Of a stretch of 64,000 nucleotides of DNA, positions 27,308-38,232 are shown in pieces; positions within the stretch are counted from its first letter, which is position 1, and every line of letters starts with the position of its first letter. A model generated the notes under the pieces. That model saw only the letters and a list, made by a program, of their open reading frames with translations. It searched no databases and was not told the origin of the DNA. The DNA is from Lactovum miscens (GTDB taxonomy: Bacteria > Bacillota > Bacilli > Lactobacillales > Streptococcaceae). The position numbers were made by a program, and so were the translations under genes. The stretch spans positions 85,552 to 149,551 of the forward strand of contig NZ_JACHHV010000001.1 in NCBI RefSeq assembly GCF_014202895.1, given 5' to 3'.

Positions 27308-28675
27308 TTATTCAGCATATATTTTCTCTTGGCGATAGCTAAAGTAAGCTAAAAGCACAATGATTAAGGCAAAGGCTGACAGGGTCCATGGATTTGTGAC
27401 AATCTGCATCAAGAAAGCTATAGACAGAGCAATAACAATTAGTAAAGTCGCGCCAATTAAAAAGGGACTTGCAATTTCCTTATTTTTAAAATACATAATC
27501 AAAGCAGAAATTAAAAGGACAATCCAGACTGGGGTGATTGTAAAAGAAATTGAGCCAGCCATAAACTGCCAGAAAGAATCACCCAAGGCGGCAGATAGGA
27601 CAACGCCAACAACGAGTACTGCAGAACTGACAAAAATAGCATGAACAGGTACTTGATTTTTATTAAGTTGACTTAGGTATTTTCCAAGACCCGATTCTGA
27701 TGATTGAACTCTGGAATAAAGTGAGCGCGATGTCGCGTAAATTGCTGAGTTAACTGCTGAGAAAATAGCCACAATAATAACAATTGTCACAATAGTTTGT
27801 GCACCAGGAATACCAATTTTCCCAAAAATTGCTGCGAAAGGACTAAGAGCTTTTGGATTTTGACCAGAATTATCTTTCCATGGGAGGAGCTCAAGAAAAA
27901 GGAAAATTGGAACCACATAGAAACTGATAATTCGAACAAGGACACCTCTGATTGCCTTTGGGATAGCTACTTTGGGGTTATCAGTTTCTGCTACTGTCAC
28001 TGCTGCCAATTCAGAACCACCAAATGAGAAAATAACAATCAAGAGTGAGTTGAGGAATCCTTTAAATCCATTTGGTGCAAAACTTGTTTCAGCTGTGATG
28101 TGGCCAACTGCCGTTCCAACACCTTGATTTACTATATTCTTTAGGACCAAATAAACACCAACTGTAATCAATAAAATAATCACAAACACTTTGACAAAAG
28201 CCAACCAATATTCTGTCTCACCAAATGCTTTAACTGAGTAAAGGTTAACTCCTGTAGCAAGTATTGCCACAATCAGTGCATAGATCCATTGAAAATGCGG
28301 ATTAATTGGCACAAGTTGATTAAGAAAATGGGTTACACCTGCCTCTTCAGCAATAAGGACAGCCATCCAAGTTGACCAGTAAGTCCAGTCTGTAAAGTGT
28401 GCCCAATGTGCACCTACATACGGCTTAATAATACCAGACATTCCTGGCTCTGATTTTTCATTGTTAATCACCATCTTACCAACGCCAAACATGACTACAT
28501 AGAGTGCTAAACCAGCCAAGATATATGACAATAGGACTGCTGGCCCTGCCGTTATAATGGCTGAACTAGAACCCAAAAAAAGCCCAGACCCAATTGCTCC
28601 TCCGAGTGAAAGCATAACAATATGTCGAGTTTGCAAAGATGACTTTAATGATGTGTTCTGTTTTTTAGTTTCCAT
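27308..28675 (-). CDS. Amino-acid permease (APC superfamily, AAT type)
   Basis: A 455-residue transporter with 12 hydrophobic segments. The N-terminal GGAIGSGLFLGSSSAI and the NNEKSEPGMSG and FGETEYW blocks are typical of the amino-acid transporter (AAT) group. The substrate cannot be told. Its promoter region carries CodY-like sites, which fits nutrient control. There is no good Shine-Dalgarno sequence before the ATG; the leader is about 20 bases. Confidence 0.85.
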   Translation of the reverse strand: METKKQNTSLKSSLQTRHIVMLSLGGAIGSGLFLGSSSAIITAGPAVLLSYILAGLALYVVMFGVGKMVINNEKSEPGMSGIIKPYVGAHWAHFTDWTYWSTWMAVLIAEEAGVTHFLNQLVPINPHFQWIYALIVAILATGVNLYSVKAFGETEYWLAFVKVFVIILLITVGVYLVLKNIVNQGVGTAVGHITAETSFAPNGFKGFLNSLLIVIFSFGGSELAAVTVAETDNPKVAIPKAIRGVLVRIISFYVVPIFLFLELLPWKDNSGQNPKALSPFAAIFGKIGIPGAQTIVTIVIIVAIFSAVNSAIYATSRSLYSRVQSSESGLGKYLSQLNKNQVPVHAIFVSSAVLVVGVVLSAALGDSFWQFMAGSISFTITPVWIVLLISALIMYFKNKEIASPFLIGATLLIVIALSIAFLMQIVTNPWTLSAFALIIVLLAYFSYRQEKIYAE

Positions 28676-28701
28676 AAATTTGTTTTCTTAAAATTCTTTT
28701 A

Positions 28702-28730
28702 ATTTTAACGAAAATTTAATAAAATGTCAA
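28702..28730 (-). promoter_or_regulatory. Promoter of the amino-acid permease gene
   Basis: TTGACA (28725-28730), 17 bases, TAAAAT (28702-28707) on the minus strand. Confidence 0.75.
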
Positions 28731-28732
28731 AT

Positions 28733-28777
28733 AATTTTCAGACATTTCCAAAAACTTACAGGTGTTTTCTGAAAATA
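28733..28777. promoter_or_regulatory. Two CodY-like boxes upstream of the permease promoter
   Basis: 28733-28747 matches the CodY box AATTTTCWGAAAATT with two mismatches, and 28763-28777 with three (its core TTTTCTGAAAAT is perfect). They lie just upstream of the -35 box. The two sites also form an inverted repeat (ATTTTCAGA/TCTGAAAAT). Confidence 0.5.
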
Positions 28778-28779
28778 TA

Positions 28780-29040
28780 CAAAATAAGTAGACAAGAGAT
28801 TTTAGTTATGCTCTATTTAAAAAAGTGAGTTCATTATATTTGAATTTTTAAAATACAGATCAAGCATACGCTTTAAACTACCAACACGATTTCCTGAGCT
28901 TAGTTATCACATTGGGAAATAAATATATTCTAGATTATAGGGTAAAATTATCGAAGAGAAAGCAAAGATAAATTAGTCCACGTTAAGCAATTATTTTAAA
29001 AATTAGCATTTCTATTTTTTATTGGCAATTAATTATTCCT
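28780..29040. other. Gene-free stretch between the two permeases
   Basis: AT-rich; no coding frame, RNA or clear terminator is visible. Confidence 0.4.
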
Positions 29041-29043
29041 TCA

Positions 29044-30537
29044 TTAATTTGCTAATGACTCTTCTGTAATTATTGAATTAACTCCATTTATTTGATCTGA
29101 TGTTTTACTTAAGCTGTGGCTTCTTCCATAAGCAAAATATATCGCAATTCCAAGCAAGAACCAAAGACCCGCATAAATCTTTGCGTCTGTTTGCAAGCCC
29201 AAAAAGACAAAGAGACATCCCACAAAGCCAAGAACTGGTAAGACAGGATGAAAAGGCACTTTATAACTAGGTAAAGGTAAAGTCTTACCTTCACGTTTTC
29301 TCAAACTAAACATGGCTACAGAAACAAACATAAAGGCAATCAGGGTTCCAGCTGAGATAAGCTGAGAGAGAAATGTGAAAGGAAGGAAAGCACTAACTAA
29401 GGCTGTTATAACTGTCAAAAGAATAACGGCATTCGTTGGATGACCTTTTTTATTGAGTTTACCCAAAGAAGCAGGGAGCATCCCATCTCTACCAAAACTG
29501 TATAGTAAGCGTGAGCCAGCTAAAATCATACCAAGTAAGGCTATAAACATACCTGCATCAGCGACCAGAGAAACAATCAGAGAAATTCCCCCAAAGCCAA
29601 CCTGAGTTAAGGCAAAGGACACTGGGGCAGCTTGATTCGCAAATTTAACATATGGCACCATTCCCACTAATACCATGGTTACCATTGAAAACAAAAAAAC
29701 TCCAATAAGCAAAGAACCTAAAATTCCTCGCGGCATTGTCTTTTTTGGATTAATTGCCTCACCAGAGTTTGCCGCAATAGAATCAAAACCAATATAGGCT
29801 AGGAAGATAACAGAAACGCCTGACCAAATTCCAGAAAAACCACCAAAGCTAGTACCAACCTTGTGCTGAGGAATGAATGGTACATAGTTTGACCATGTTT
29901 TATGGCTGATAATAAAATAAGTACCAACACCTATAAAGACCAAAATAGCAATTACTTTTAAAACAACCAGAACTTGGCTGACTTTTCCTGCATCTGATGC
30001 ACCTCTCCAAACTATCAAAGCTGCAATTACTACAATAACAAGAGCAATAACATCAACAAGACCGCCTCGCACCAAATTATTGGATGAATCATAGGCAACA
30101 AGTGGGATTCTTAAATTCCTCGGTAATAAAATATGCTGCTGTTGTAGGATAGCTTGGAACGTGGCTGAAAATCCTGCACCAACAAAAGCCACAGCTACAA
30201 AATATTCCGCCAAAAGCGCCCAACCAGCAATCCAACCCCAACCCTCTCCAAAGAGGACTGAAATCCATGAATATGCTGAGCCAGCAAAAGGCATGACCGT
30301 TGCCATCTCTGAGTAAGCAAAAGCCACCATTCCTGCTACAAAGGCTGCAATCAAATATGAAAAGATAATTGATGGACCTGCGTAGTTAGCTGCTACTGTT
30401 CCTGGCAAAGTGAATATTGATGTTGAAATAATGGTCCCAACCCCAAGAGCTAAAAAATCCTTCACTCCCAAGCTTTGCGTTAAATGTTTGTCTTTCGCAA
30501 CATAAAAAGCTGGGTCTACTTTAGTAAAAAATTTCAA
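29044..30537 (-). CDS. Amino-acid permease (APC superfamily, CAT/YfnA type)
   Basis: A 497-residue transporter with 12-14 hydrophobic segments. GVGTIISTSIFTLPG at the N-terminus, PFAGSAYSWISVLFGEGWGW and FLAYIGFDSIAANSGEA match the cationic amino-acid transporter (CAT) branch, e.g. YfnA. It starts with TTG, preceded by a perfect AGGAGG. The substrate is unknown. Confidence 0.88.
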   Translation of the reverse strand: MKFFTKVDPAFYVAKDKHLTQSLGVKDFLALGVGTIISTSIFTLPGTVAANYAGPSIIFSYLIAAFVAGMVAFAYSEMATVMPFAGSAYSWISVLFGEGWGWIAGWALLAEYFVAVAFVGAGFSATFQAILQQQHILLPRNLRIPLVAYDSSNNLVRGGLVDVIALVIVVIAALIVWRGASDAGKVSQVLVVLKVIAILVFIGVGTYFIISHKTWSNYVPFIPQHKVGTSFGGFSGIWSGVSVIFLAYIGFDSIAANSGEAINPKKTMPRGILGSLLIGVFLFSMVTMVLVGMVPYVKFANQAAPVSFALTQVGFGGISLIVSLVADAGMFIALLGMILAGSRLLYSFGRDGMLPASLGKLNKKGHPTNAVILLTVITALVSAFLPFTFLSQLISAGTLIAFMFVSVAMFSLRKREGKTLPLPSYKVPFHPVLPVLGFVGCLFVFLGLQTDAKIYAGLWFLLGIAIYFAYGRSHSLSKTSDQINGVNSIITEESLAN

Positions 30538-30566
30538 ATTAATCCTCCTAAAAATAATACTTTTTA

Positions 30567-30595
30567 ATTTTACAGAATAAAAATTAATTTATCAA
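30567..30595 (-). promoter_or_regulatory. Promoter of the CAT-type permease gene
   Basis: TTGATA (30590-30595), 17 bases, TAAAAT (30567-30572) on the minus strand. Confidence 0.65.
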
Positions 30596-30768
30596 CAATT
30601 TTGTATACAATTCTAATAATTAAAATAAAAAATTGAAAATTTCTTACAGATAAATTAAAACAATTAGAGCTCATCCTTTAAATTTTCCAAGTTATCCTAC
30701 ATTGAGTTTCAATTCATTGCATTCGTCTTTGAAATAACCCACAAACTTCAATAATGTTACTTTAAAAT

Positions 30769-30797
30769 AAAAAAAAAGAGCCATAGCTCCTTTTTTA
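30769..30797 (-). terminator. Terminator after rplA
   Basis: A-run + GAGC pairs with GCTC + T-run; minus strand ends in T9. Confidence 0.75.
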
Positions 30798-30808
30798 TTT
30801 GCATATTT

Positions 30809-31501
30809 CTAATAAATAGATGCTGCATCAATCTTAACACCAGGCCCCATTGTTGTTGTAACTGTGAGACTTGTGATGTAAGTACCTTTTGCTGCCGCTG
30901 GTTTAGCACCTTGGATTACTGAGTGGAGAGCTTTCAAGTTACCAACGAGTTTTTCTTCGTCAAACGAAACCTTGCCGATAGGAACAGCAACAATACCAGC
31001 CTTATCAGCACGGTAAGTTACTTTACCGCCCTTAGACTCTCGAACTGCTTTGGTCACGTCCATGGTAACTGTGCCAGTCTTTGGATTTGGCATCAAATTA
31101 CGTGGGCCAAGCACACGTCCAAGACGTCCAACAACTGCCATCATATCCGGTGTTGCAATAACAACATCAAAGTCAAGCCAGCCACTGTTGATCTTTGCAA
31201 CAAGATCTTCAGCACCAACAAAATCAGCACCTGCTGCTTTTGCTTCTTCTACCTTAGCGCCTTGGGCGAATACGAGTACACGAGAAACTTTACCAGTTCC
31301 GTTAGGCAATACCATTGCCCCACGGATTTGTTGATCTGATTGTTTAACATCAATGTTTAAATTATAAGCAACTTCTACAGTAGCATCAAACTTAACGAAT
31401 GATACTTCTTTAGCAAGCTTTACAGCTTCTTCAATTGTGTAAAGTTTACTTGCATCGATTTTTTCAAGCGCAGCGCGCATGTTTTTAGATTTTTTAGCCA
31501 T
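30809..31501 (-). CDS. rplA: 50S ribosomal protein L1
   Basis: 230 residues, full length, with the family blocks [15 protein letters not shown] and [10 protein letters not shown]. It binds 23S rRNA at the L1 stalk and in other bacteria represses its own operon by binding the mRNA. It lies 71 bp after rplK. Confidence 0.97.
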   Translation of the reverse strand: MAKKSKNMRAALEKIDASKLYTIEEAVKLAKEVSFVKFDATVEVAYNLNIDVKQSDQQIRGAMVLPNGTGKVSRVLVFAQGAKVEEAKAAGADFVGAEDLVAKINSGWLDFDVVIATPDMMAVVGRLGRVLGPRNLMPNPKTGTVTMDVTKAVRESKGGKVTYRADKAGIVAVPIGKVSFDEEKLVGNLKALHSVIQGAKPAAAKGTYITSLTVTTTMGPGVKIDAASIY

Positions 31502-31572
31502 TTTTTTCTCCTTGTGGTAATAACGATGTGAGCAAACACATCTTCCATAATTAACATTTTACTAACAAGTGT

Positions 31573-31998
31573 TTAGTCGGTGACGACGATACCCATGCTT
31601 TTAGCAGTACCTTCAATAATTTTCACTGCAGCGTCAATTGAAGCTGCGTTCAGGTCAGGCATTTTCTTTTCTGCAACTTCTTGAACTTGAGCACGTGTAA
31701 TTGTAGCAACCTTAGTTTTATTAGGTACGCCAGATCCTTTTTGTATCTTAGCAATTTGCTTCAATAATGCAGAAGCTGGTGGTTGCTTTGTGATAAATTG
31801 CCATGATTTGTCATCATAAACTGTAATAACGACAGGAATGATCATTCCGCCCATATCTGCTGTTTGAGCATTGAAGGCCTTTGTGAATTCCATGATGTTG
31901 ATACCTGCTTGACCAAGTGCTGGTCCAACTGGTGGAGCTGGTGTTGCTTTACCTGCAGGAATCTGAAGTTTTATGAGTTTTTCAACTTGTTTAGCCAC
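31573..31998 (-). CDS. rplK: 50S ribosomal protein L11
   Basis: 141 residues, full length ([20 protein letters not shown], then GTAKSMGI near the end). It starts with GTG, preceded by AAAGGA seven bases upstream. First gene of the rplK-rplA operon; a leader of roughly 190 bases precedes it. Confidence 0.97.
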   Translation of the reverse strand: MAKQVEKLIKLQIPAGKATPAPPVGPALGQAGINIMEFTKAFNAQTADMGGMIIPVVITVYDDKSWQFITKQPPASALLKQIAKIQKGSGVPNKTKVATITRAQVQEVAEKKMPDLNAASIDAAVKIIEGTAKSMGIVVTD

Positions 31999-32187
31999 GA
32001 TTGTGTCCTTTGATAGCTTTCACTATCCCTTTCTTTTGTTTTTGGAAATCTTGGCATGTACAAATGTAGATAGCTTTAATTTCACAAGTGTTCGTGATGT
32101 GGTCTTAACGGTCTTGTTCGTCCCGACTTTTCAGTCAGTCCATGGCCTGCCACGCTTTGTACGAAAATTTCGATAAATCAACATACA
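31999..32187 (-). promoter_or_regulatory. Structured leader of rplK-rplA
   Basis: About 190 bases separate the likely transcript start from rplK. A hairpin GATAG/CTATC sits just before the Shine-Dalgarno site, and further inverted repeats are present (e.g. TCAC/GTGA). Such leaders often bind L1 for autoregulation; I cannot align a definite L1 site. Confidence 0.45.
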
Positions 32188-32192
32188 TATTT

Positions 32193-32221
32193 ATGTTACC
32201 AAAAAAGACCTCTAAAATCAA
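32193..32221 (-). promoter_or_regulatory. Candidate promoter of rplK-rplA
   Basis: TTGATT (32216-32221), 17 bases, TAACAT (32193-32198) on the minus strand. Confidence 0.45.
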
Positions 32222-32348
32222 GCAAATAAAATTTTTGAAAAGCTTTTTGGTTTTTATTTATATCATCGTCATCAGAACTAATTAAAGAGTAACTAGATAA
32301 AGTATTACTTGCCTGTCCTTTTGACTGTCCCTTGTATTTCCTTGATTT

Positions 32349-32760
32349 TTAAGGAACTGTGATAATAACACTTCCAGAGTTTAAGTTTCCAACATAAATT
32401 CTGTTAGACTTATTCAAACCTTGACGAACTTCATCTATCAAATTAAACTCTCGTAACTCTCTTTGGTTTGAATAACTTTTCTCTCACCACAACCTAAAAC
32501 ATCTTCAAGTTCGTCATTAGTTACTATAACATAAATAAATCCATCCTTGTCAGCAAATTTATTACGGATTGACAATGAAACCTATTCTTGAGGTAGACAT
32601 GTAGGATTTTAGATTCATTCCTCATTTCACAATATTTTGACATGAGTCTGACTGTGTCTCCTTTTTTATTTTTTTCACGATAAGGATGAAATATTTTGGG
32701 ATACTGATAAAAGTTTTCACTTATTATTACTTGGTCTATAGAAATTTTGTTAATAAGCAT
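32349..32760 (-). pseudogene. Decayed RepA_N-type plasmid/ICE replication initiator
   Basis: Frame 1 starts at ATG 32760: ISIDQVIISENFYQYPK, then ILHVYLKNRFHCQSVIN. After a frameshift it continues FADKDGFIYVIVTNDELEDVLGCGERKVIQTKE, and after a second one DEVRQGLNKSNRIYVGNL. The order (YQ-PK-F, KNRF, DGFIY-I-TN-ELE--L-C---VI, EVRQGLNK-NRIYVG) is the RepA_N domain found at the N-terminus of replication proteins of theta plasmids. At least two frameshifts and loss of the C-terminal part make it dead. Confidence 0.7.
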
Positions 32761-32825
32761 ACCATGTCTCCATTCAAATTATTCCGCCAAAAGCATTTGA
32801 ATTTTTCTATTTGAATTTTATTTTA

Positions 32826-32850
32826 AGCAGCTAAAGGGAGTTGAACCCTT
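32826..32850 (-). other. tRNA 3'-half fragment (T arm plus acceptor strand)
   Basis: On the minus strand AAGGG-TTCAACT-CCCTT forms a perfect T arm, followed by TAGCTGC and a T, as in the 3' end of a tRNA. No matching 5' acceptor strand (GCAGCTA) is found nearby, so it is a fragment or an attachment-site remnant. Confidence 0.35.
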
Positions 32851-32920
32851 ACTCTCCAATACAATGTATTTGAACACTTGCATATTTAATAAAGTCATAA
32901 AAATTTGGCGGAACCTTATT

Positions 32921-32948
32921 AAACAAAAGATGGAGACATCTTATGTTT
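32921..32948. repeat. 12-bp inverted repeat in the relic region
   Basis: aaacaaaagatg / catcttatgttt with a GAGA loop and one mismatch. No T tract. Purpose unknown; it lies beside the RepA_N relic. Confidence 0.45.
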
Positions 32949-32961
32949 GGTCAAAGGCAAA

Positions 32962-33048
32962 TGTAAACCATATGAATTGAACCTACATATCTGATTGAAC
33001 GGCCGTCTAATTAACAATCAGCTACTCTTCCATTTGAGCTAGGTCTAC
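32962..33048 (-). tRNA. Degenerate tRNA-Asn-like sequence (anticodon GTT)
   Basis: On the minus strand: acceptor GTAGACC pairs with GGTTTAC, D stem GCTC/GAGT, an anticodon loop TTGTTAA (GTT) on a weakened stem, and a TTCAATT T loop on a stem with a mismatch. Between the anticodon and T arms lie about 19 bases, where 4-5 are usual. It is probably a decayed or element-borne tRNA; function is doubtful. No CCA is encoded. Confidence 0.4.
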
Positions 33049-33053
33049 ATAAA

Positions 33054-33087
33054 CAAAAAAAGAATAGATTTTTCCTATTCTCTTTTT
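33054..33087. terminator. Bidirectional terminator
   Basis: The 7-bp stem agaatag/ctattct is flanked by an A run and a T run. It is placed to end the msrA-yozE transcript on the minus strand, about 110 bases past yozE. Confidence 0.65.
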
Positions 33088-33198
33088 GTTTGTAATTTAA
33101 TTTTAATGTCTAATTTGATTTAAATTGTTATTTCAAGAAATTCTTGACACTTGCTGCTCATTTCAAAAGATCATTTATTTGTTATTTACACAATTTTT

Positions 33199-33411
33199 TC
33201 AATTCCTTTCGAGATAGTCCTGCCAGATCTGATCAAAGATTGCCAAATTAAAATAGAAAGTGGCTGAAGTTTCTAAATAGCTGGAAACTTCATCATAATC
33301 TTGTGAATGCTTAGGAAAGACGCTATCCTGAAATACTAGATTCGCAAGACGCGTTTTATCATCAACCTCGTTTGGCGTTCGAAACTTCATTAAGTATTGA
33401 TAAAATGTCAA
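33199..33411 (-). CDS. yozE: YozE family (SAM-like) protein
   Basis: A 70-residue YozE/UPF0346 protein ([37 protein letters not shown]). The family has a SAM-like helical fold of unknown role. It starts with TTG, overlapping the msrA stop by 4 bp (TTGA), so translation is coupled. Confidence 0.85.
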   Translation of the reverse strand: MTFYQYLMKFRTPNEVDDKTRLANLVFQDSVFPKHSQDYDEVSSYLETSATFYFNLAIFDQIWQDYLERN

Positions 33412-33935
33412 ACTTGTCCACCCCAGTGTTTCAAAATAAATTCACGCCTATCTGCAATTTCTTCAGCATAATCCTCTGGATGCTTTTTGTAAAAACCTTG
33501 ATGGTAAGATTCTGCCGGCCAGAAAACCTTGGCAGCTTCAATTGAAGTTACAATTATTTCTTCACCAAAACGTCCTGAAGCTTGAAGGGCAGCTTTAGAG
33601 TTTTCCGCAATCTGGCGCTGAGTGTCGTCCGTATAAAAAATTATTGGTCGGTAATTATCTCCACGATCCGCAAACTGTCCAAAAGCATCTGTTGGATCCG
33701 TCGTTTGCCAATAGAGTTCAACGAGATCACTATAACTAATTTTTTCATTATCAAAGATAATTTCAACAGCTTCCGTGTGACCAGTAATATGTTGTTTTAC
33801 TTGTTCATACGTGGGGCGTTCAAAGTCTCCACCCGTGTATCCTGATGTGACCGTCAAAATACCATTTTGTTCTTCAAAAGGCTCAACCATACACCAGAAA
33901 CAACCACCAGCAAAAATTGCTTTCTCTGTAGACAT
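33408..33935 (-). CDS. msrA: Peptide-methionine (S)-S-oxide reductase MsrA (copy 1)
   Basis: 175 residues. The catalytic cysteine is in [13 protein letters not shown] (residues 9-21), and the GYTGG and [11 protein letters not shown] blocks are conserved. It repairs S-epimers of oxidised methionine. GGGAGG precedes the ATG. A second MsrA lies at 51841-52395. Confidence 0.94.
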   Translation of the reverse strand: MSTEKAIFAGGCFWCMVEPFEEQNGILTVTSGYTGGDFERPTYEQVKQHITGHTEAVEIIFDNEKISYSDLVELYWQTTDPTDAFGQFADRGDNYRPIIFYTDDTQRQIAENSKAALQASGRFGEEIIVTSIEAAKVFWPAESYHQGFYKKHPEDYAEEIADRREFILKHWGGQV

Positions 33936-34046
33936 AAAATTTTTCCTCCCGCTTTCTTATATCAATTCTCTATCTAATTTATAAAAAATAGATCTCCAAA
34001 TTATAACAACTTTGAAGATCTTTTGAAAATATATGAACTTAAACTT

Positions 34047-36063
<2,017 letters not shown>

Positions 36064-36069
36064 GAGCTG

Positions 36070-36078
36070 ATTATACCA
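36070..36078 (-). promoter_or_regulatory. Extended -10 abutting cvfB start (leaderless type)
   Basis: Minus strand TG-G-TATAAT-CAGCTC-ATG. Confidence 0.72.
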
Positions 36079-36271
36079 AAAATTACTTCTTAAGGCTAAA
36101 CCACCCAATATTTGTAAACTCAATATCTTTGGACAATTTTAAGTCTGAAGAACCATCTCATAAAATATTCTTCATTTCTTTGTCTACTATTTCAAATAGA
36201 TAAAGTGAAAGAAAACACCAAAAATTTTCTTATTCTTGATGTTAACAAATTTCGATATAGCTGAATTTAAA

Positions 36272-36793
36272 TTACAGATATTCGCCTTTAGCCACAAAAT
36301 AGGTTCCACGAATTATACCTCCAATTTTGCTTTTCATACTGGCGAATTTAAATCCATTCTCTGCAAAAATAATTGGTTCCTCCATACCTACTGAAAGTTT
36401 GAACCCGACGGCACGGCGCTTATTTTTTTCTAGATTATAAGATGCATTGGCATCCATGCCACTAGCAAAGATAACCCAAGCAAAATGCGCATTTCCATAA
36501 TCTTTATAACCAAACTTCTTTGAATCAACAATATCTTTGACATCATATTCACCAACAAAAATTGGACGTTGATCATCAAAATTCAATCCCCGCTCTGCAA
36601 AAATACTTGACAACCATGGGTAGATGCCTGGTTTTTCATCTAAAGTATAAAGGGTCATTTCCTTATTAAAATGCTCATTCAAGTATTTGGCTTCGCTTGC
36701 CACAAGATTTGCGAGACTTTCACGTTGTGCATCATTAGCGAGCGAGAAATTTTCGATAACACCTGGAACATTCTTATAATCTACGACAAACAT
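36272..36793 (-). CDS. Hypothetical protein (173 aa)
   Basis: A soluble mixed alpha/beta protein with no signal or membrane segment, beginning MFVVDYKNVPGV. I do not recognise the family. The start ATG at 36791-36793 has AAAGGAG seven bases upstream; a GTG ten codons earlier lies inside the frr terminator and is unlikely. It follows the frr terminator, so it is probably transcribed separately or by read-through. Confidence 0.7.
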   Translation of the reverse strand: MFVVDYKNVPGVIENFSLANDAQRESLANLVASEAKYLNEHFNKEMTLYTLDEKPGIYPWLSSIFAERGLNFDDQRPIFVGEYDVKDIVDSKKFGYKDYGNAHFAWVIFASGMDANASYNLEKNKRRAVGFKLSVGMEEPIIFAENGFKFASMKSKIGGIIRGTYFVAKGEYL

Positions 36794-36811
36794 CTCTTTC
36801 TCCTTTCTTTC

Positions 36812-36834
36812 AAAAAACCTCACAAGATGTGAGG
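36812..36834 (-). terminator. Terminator after frr
   Basis: 7-bp stem cctcaca/tgtgagg with a three-base loop, followed by T6 on the minus strand. Confidence 0.88.
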
Positions 36835-36851
36835 ACTTTTATTTGGCAAAC

Positions 36852-37412
36852 TTAAACAGTAAGAAGTTCTTTTTCTTTTTCTTTAGATATGCCTTCAAGC
36901 TCTTTAATTGCATCGTCCGTTATTTTTTGGATATCTTTTTCAAATGTTTTCAAATCATCTTCTGAAATTTCCGAATTCTTTTGGAGCTTTTTTGCACCGT
37001 CAATTGCATCACGGCGCGCGCTGCGAACTGATACTTTTGCTTCTTCGACAAACTTTCCCATTGACTTAACCAATTCTTTTCGGCGTTCTTCCGTCAGCAT
37101 AGGTATAACAAGACGGATATTTTGTCCATCGTTGGCAGGTGTAATACCTAAATCAGATTCATTAAGTGCACGTTCAATATCCTTCAAAGAACCTTTATCA
37201 AATGGAGAAATGGCTAATACCCGTGCTTCAGGAATGGTAATTGAAGCAATTTGCTTTAAAGGAGTCGGTGCACCATAGTAGTCTACATATATGCGATCAA
37301 GTAGACTTGCATTTGCACGACCAGCGCGAATTTGGCCCAAATTACGTTGCAAGCTTGCCGCAGAACCTAACATTTTTTCTTTGGCACTTTCTAAAAGTTC
37401 TGTAGTTGTCAT
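36852..37412 (-). CDS. frr: Ribosome recycling factor
   Basis: 186 residues, standard length ([19 protein letters not shown] near the N-terminus). It splits post-termination ribosomes with EF-G. AAAGGAAAT precedes the ATG, 23 bp after pyrH, in the conserved pyrH-frr order. Confidence 0.97.
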   Translation of the reverse strand: MTTTELLESAKEKMLGSAASLQRNLGQIRAGRANASLLDRIYVDYYGAPTPLKQIASITIPEARVLAISPFDKGSLKDIERALNESDLGITPANDGQNIRLVIPMLTEERRKELVKSMGKFVEEAKVSVRSARRDAIDGAKKLQKNSEISEDDLKTFEKDIQKITDDAIKELEGISKEKEKELLTV

Positions 37413-37435
37413 TTTATTTCCTTTATTTCTTGATA

Positions 37436-38158
37436 TTATTTAACGTCAACTGTTGTACCGATATTCTCACCGAGTACTACACGTTTGATATTTCCCATTT
37501 CATTCATATTAAATACGACGAGCGGAATATTATTGTCCATTGACATGGTTGAAGCAGTAGTGTCCATGACATGTAAGCCTTTGGTGATCACTTCCATATG
37601 AGTCAAGTGCTCAAATTTTATGGCATCTGCGACCAGTTTTGGATCTGCGTTGTAGACACCATCTACTCCATTTTTGGCCATCAATATAACGTCAGCATTA
37701 ATCTCAGCTGCACGAAGCGCAGAGGTCGTATCTGTTGAAAAATAGGGGGAACCTGTTCCACCAGCAAAAATTACCACACGGCCTTTTTCAAGGTGACGTT
37801 CTGCACGACGTCGAATATACGGTTCAGCAACTGCTGGCATTGAGATAGATGTCATTACGCGAGAATCAAGCCCAAGGCCCTCAAGAGCCGACTGAACGAA
37901 CAGACCATTTTGAATAGTCGCAAGCATTCCCATGTAATCCGCTTGAGCACGTTCCATACCTGCTTTTTCACCAGTCACACCACGCCAAATATTTCCGCCA
38001 CCACAGACAATAGCGATTTCGGCACCTAAATCATGAACTTCTTTGATTTCTTTTGCGACAGATTTGACGGTTTCAGGGTCAAAGCCAAAGCCTTTCTCTC
38101 CAGCTAAAGCTTCTCCTGAAAGTTTAAGTAAGATTCGTTTATATTTCAATTCTGACAT
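37436..38158 (-). CDS. pyrH: Uridylate kinase
   Basis: A 240-residue UMP kinase of the amino-acid kinase fold ([46 protein letters not shown]). It phosphorylates UMP in pyrimidine nucleotide synthesis. AAAGGTG lies five bases before the ATG. Confidence 0.97.
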   Translation of the reverse strand: MSELKYKRILLKLSGEALAGEKGFGFDPETVKSVAKEIKEVHDLGAEIAIVCGGGNIWRGVTGEKAGMERAQADYMGMLATIQNGLFVQSALEGLGLDSRVMTSISMPAVAEPYIRRRAERHLEKGRVVIFAGGTGSPYFSTDTTSALRAAEINADVILMAKNGVDGVYNADPKLVADAIKFEHLTHMEVITKGLHVMDTTASTMSMDNNIPLVVFNMNEMGNIKRVVLGENIGTTVDVK

Positions 38159-38210
38159 GTAAACACCTTTTCAATTTTATTCATGTTATTTTAGCATATT
38201 TTCAGCATGA

Positions 38211-38232
38211 AAAAAAGGTTGAATTTTCAACC
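38211..38232 (-). terminator. Terminator at the end of ackA2
   Basis: ggttga/tcaacc stem followed by T7 on the minus strand; it overlaps the stop codon. Confidence 0.78.

Noticed and set aside
32524..32760. 78-codon minus-strand frame read as a complete small gene
   Set aside because: The RepA_N similarity continues beyond its stop in other frames, so it is the first piece of a pseudogene.
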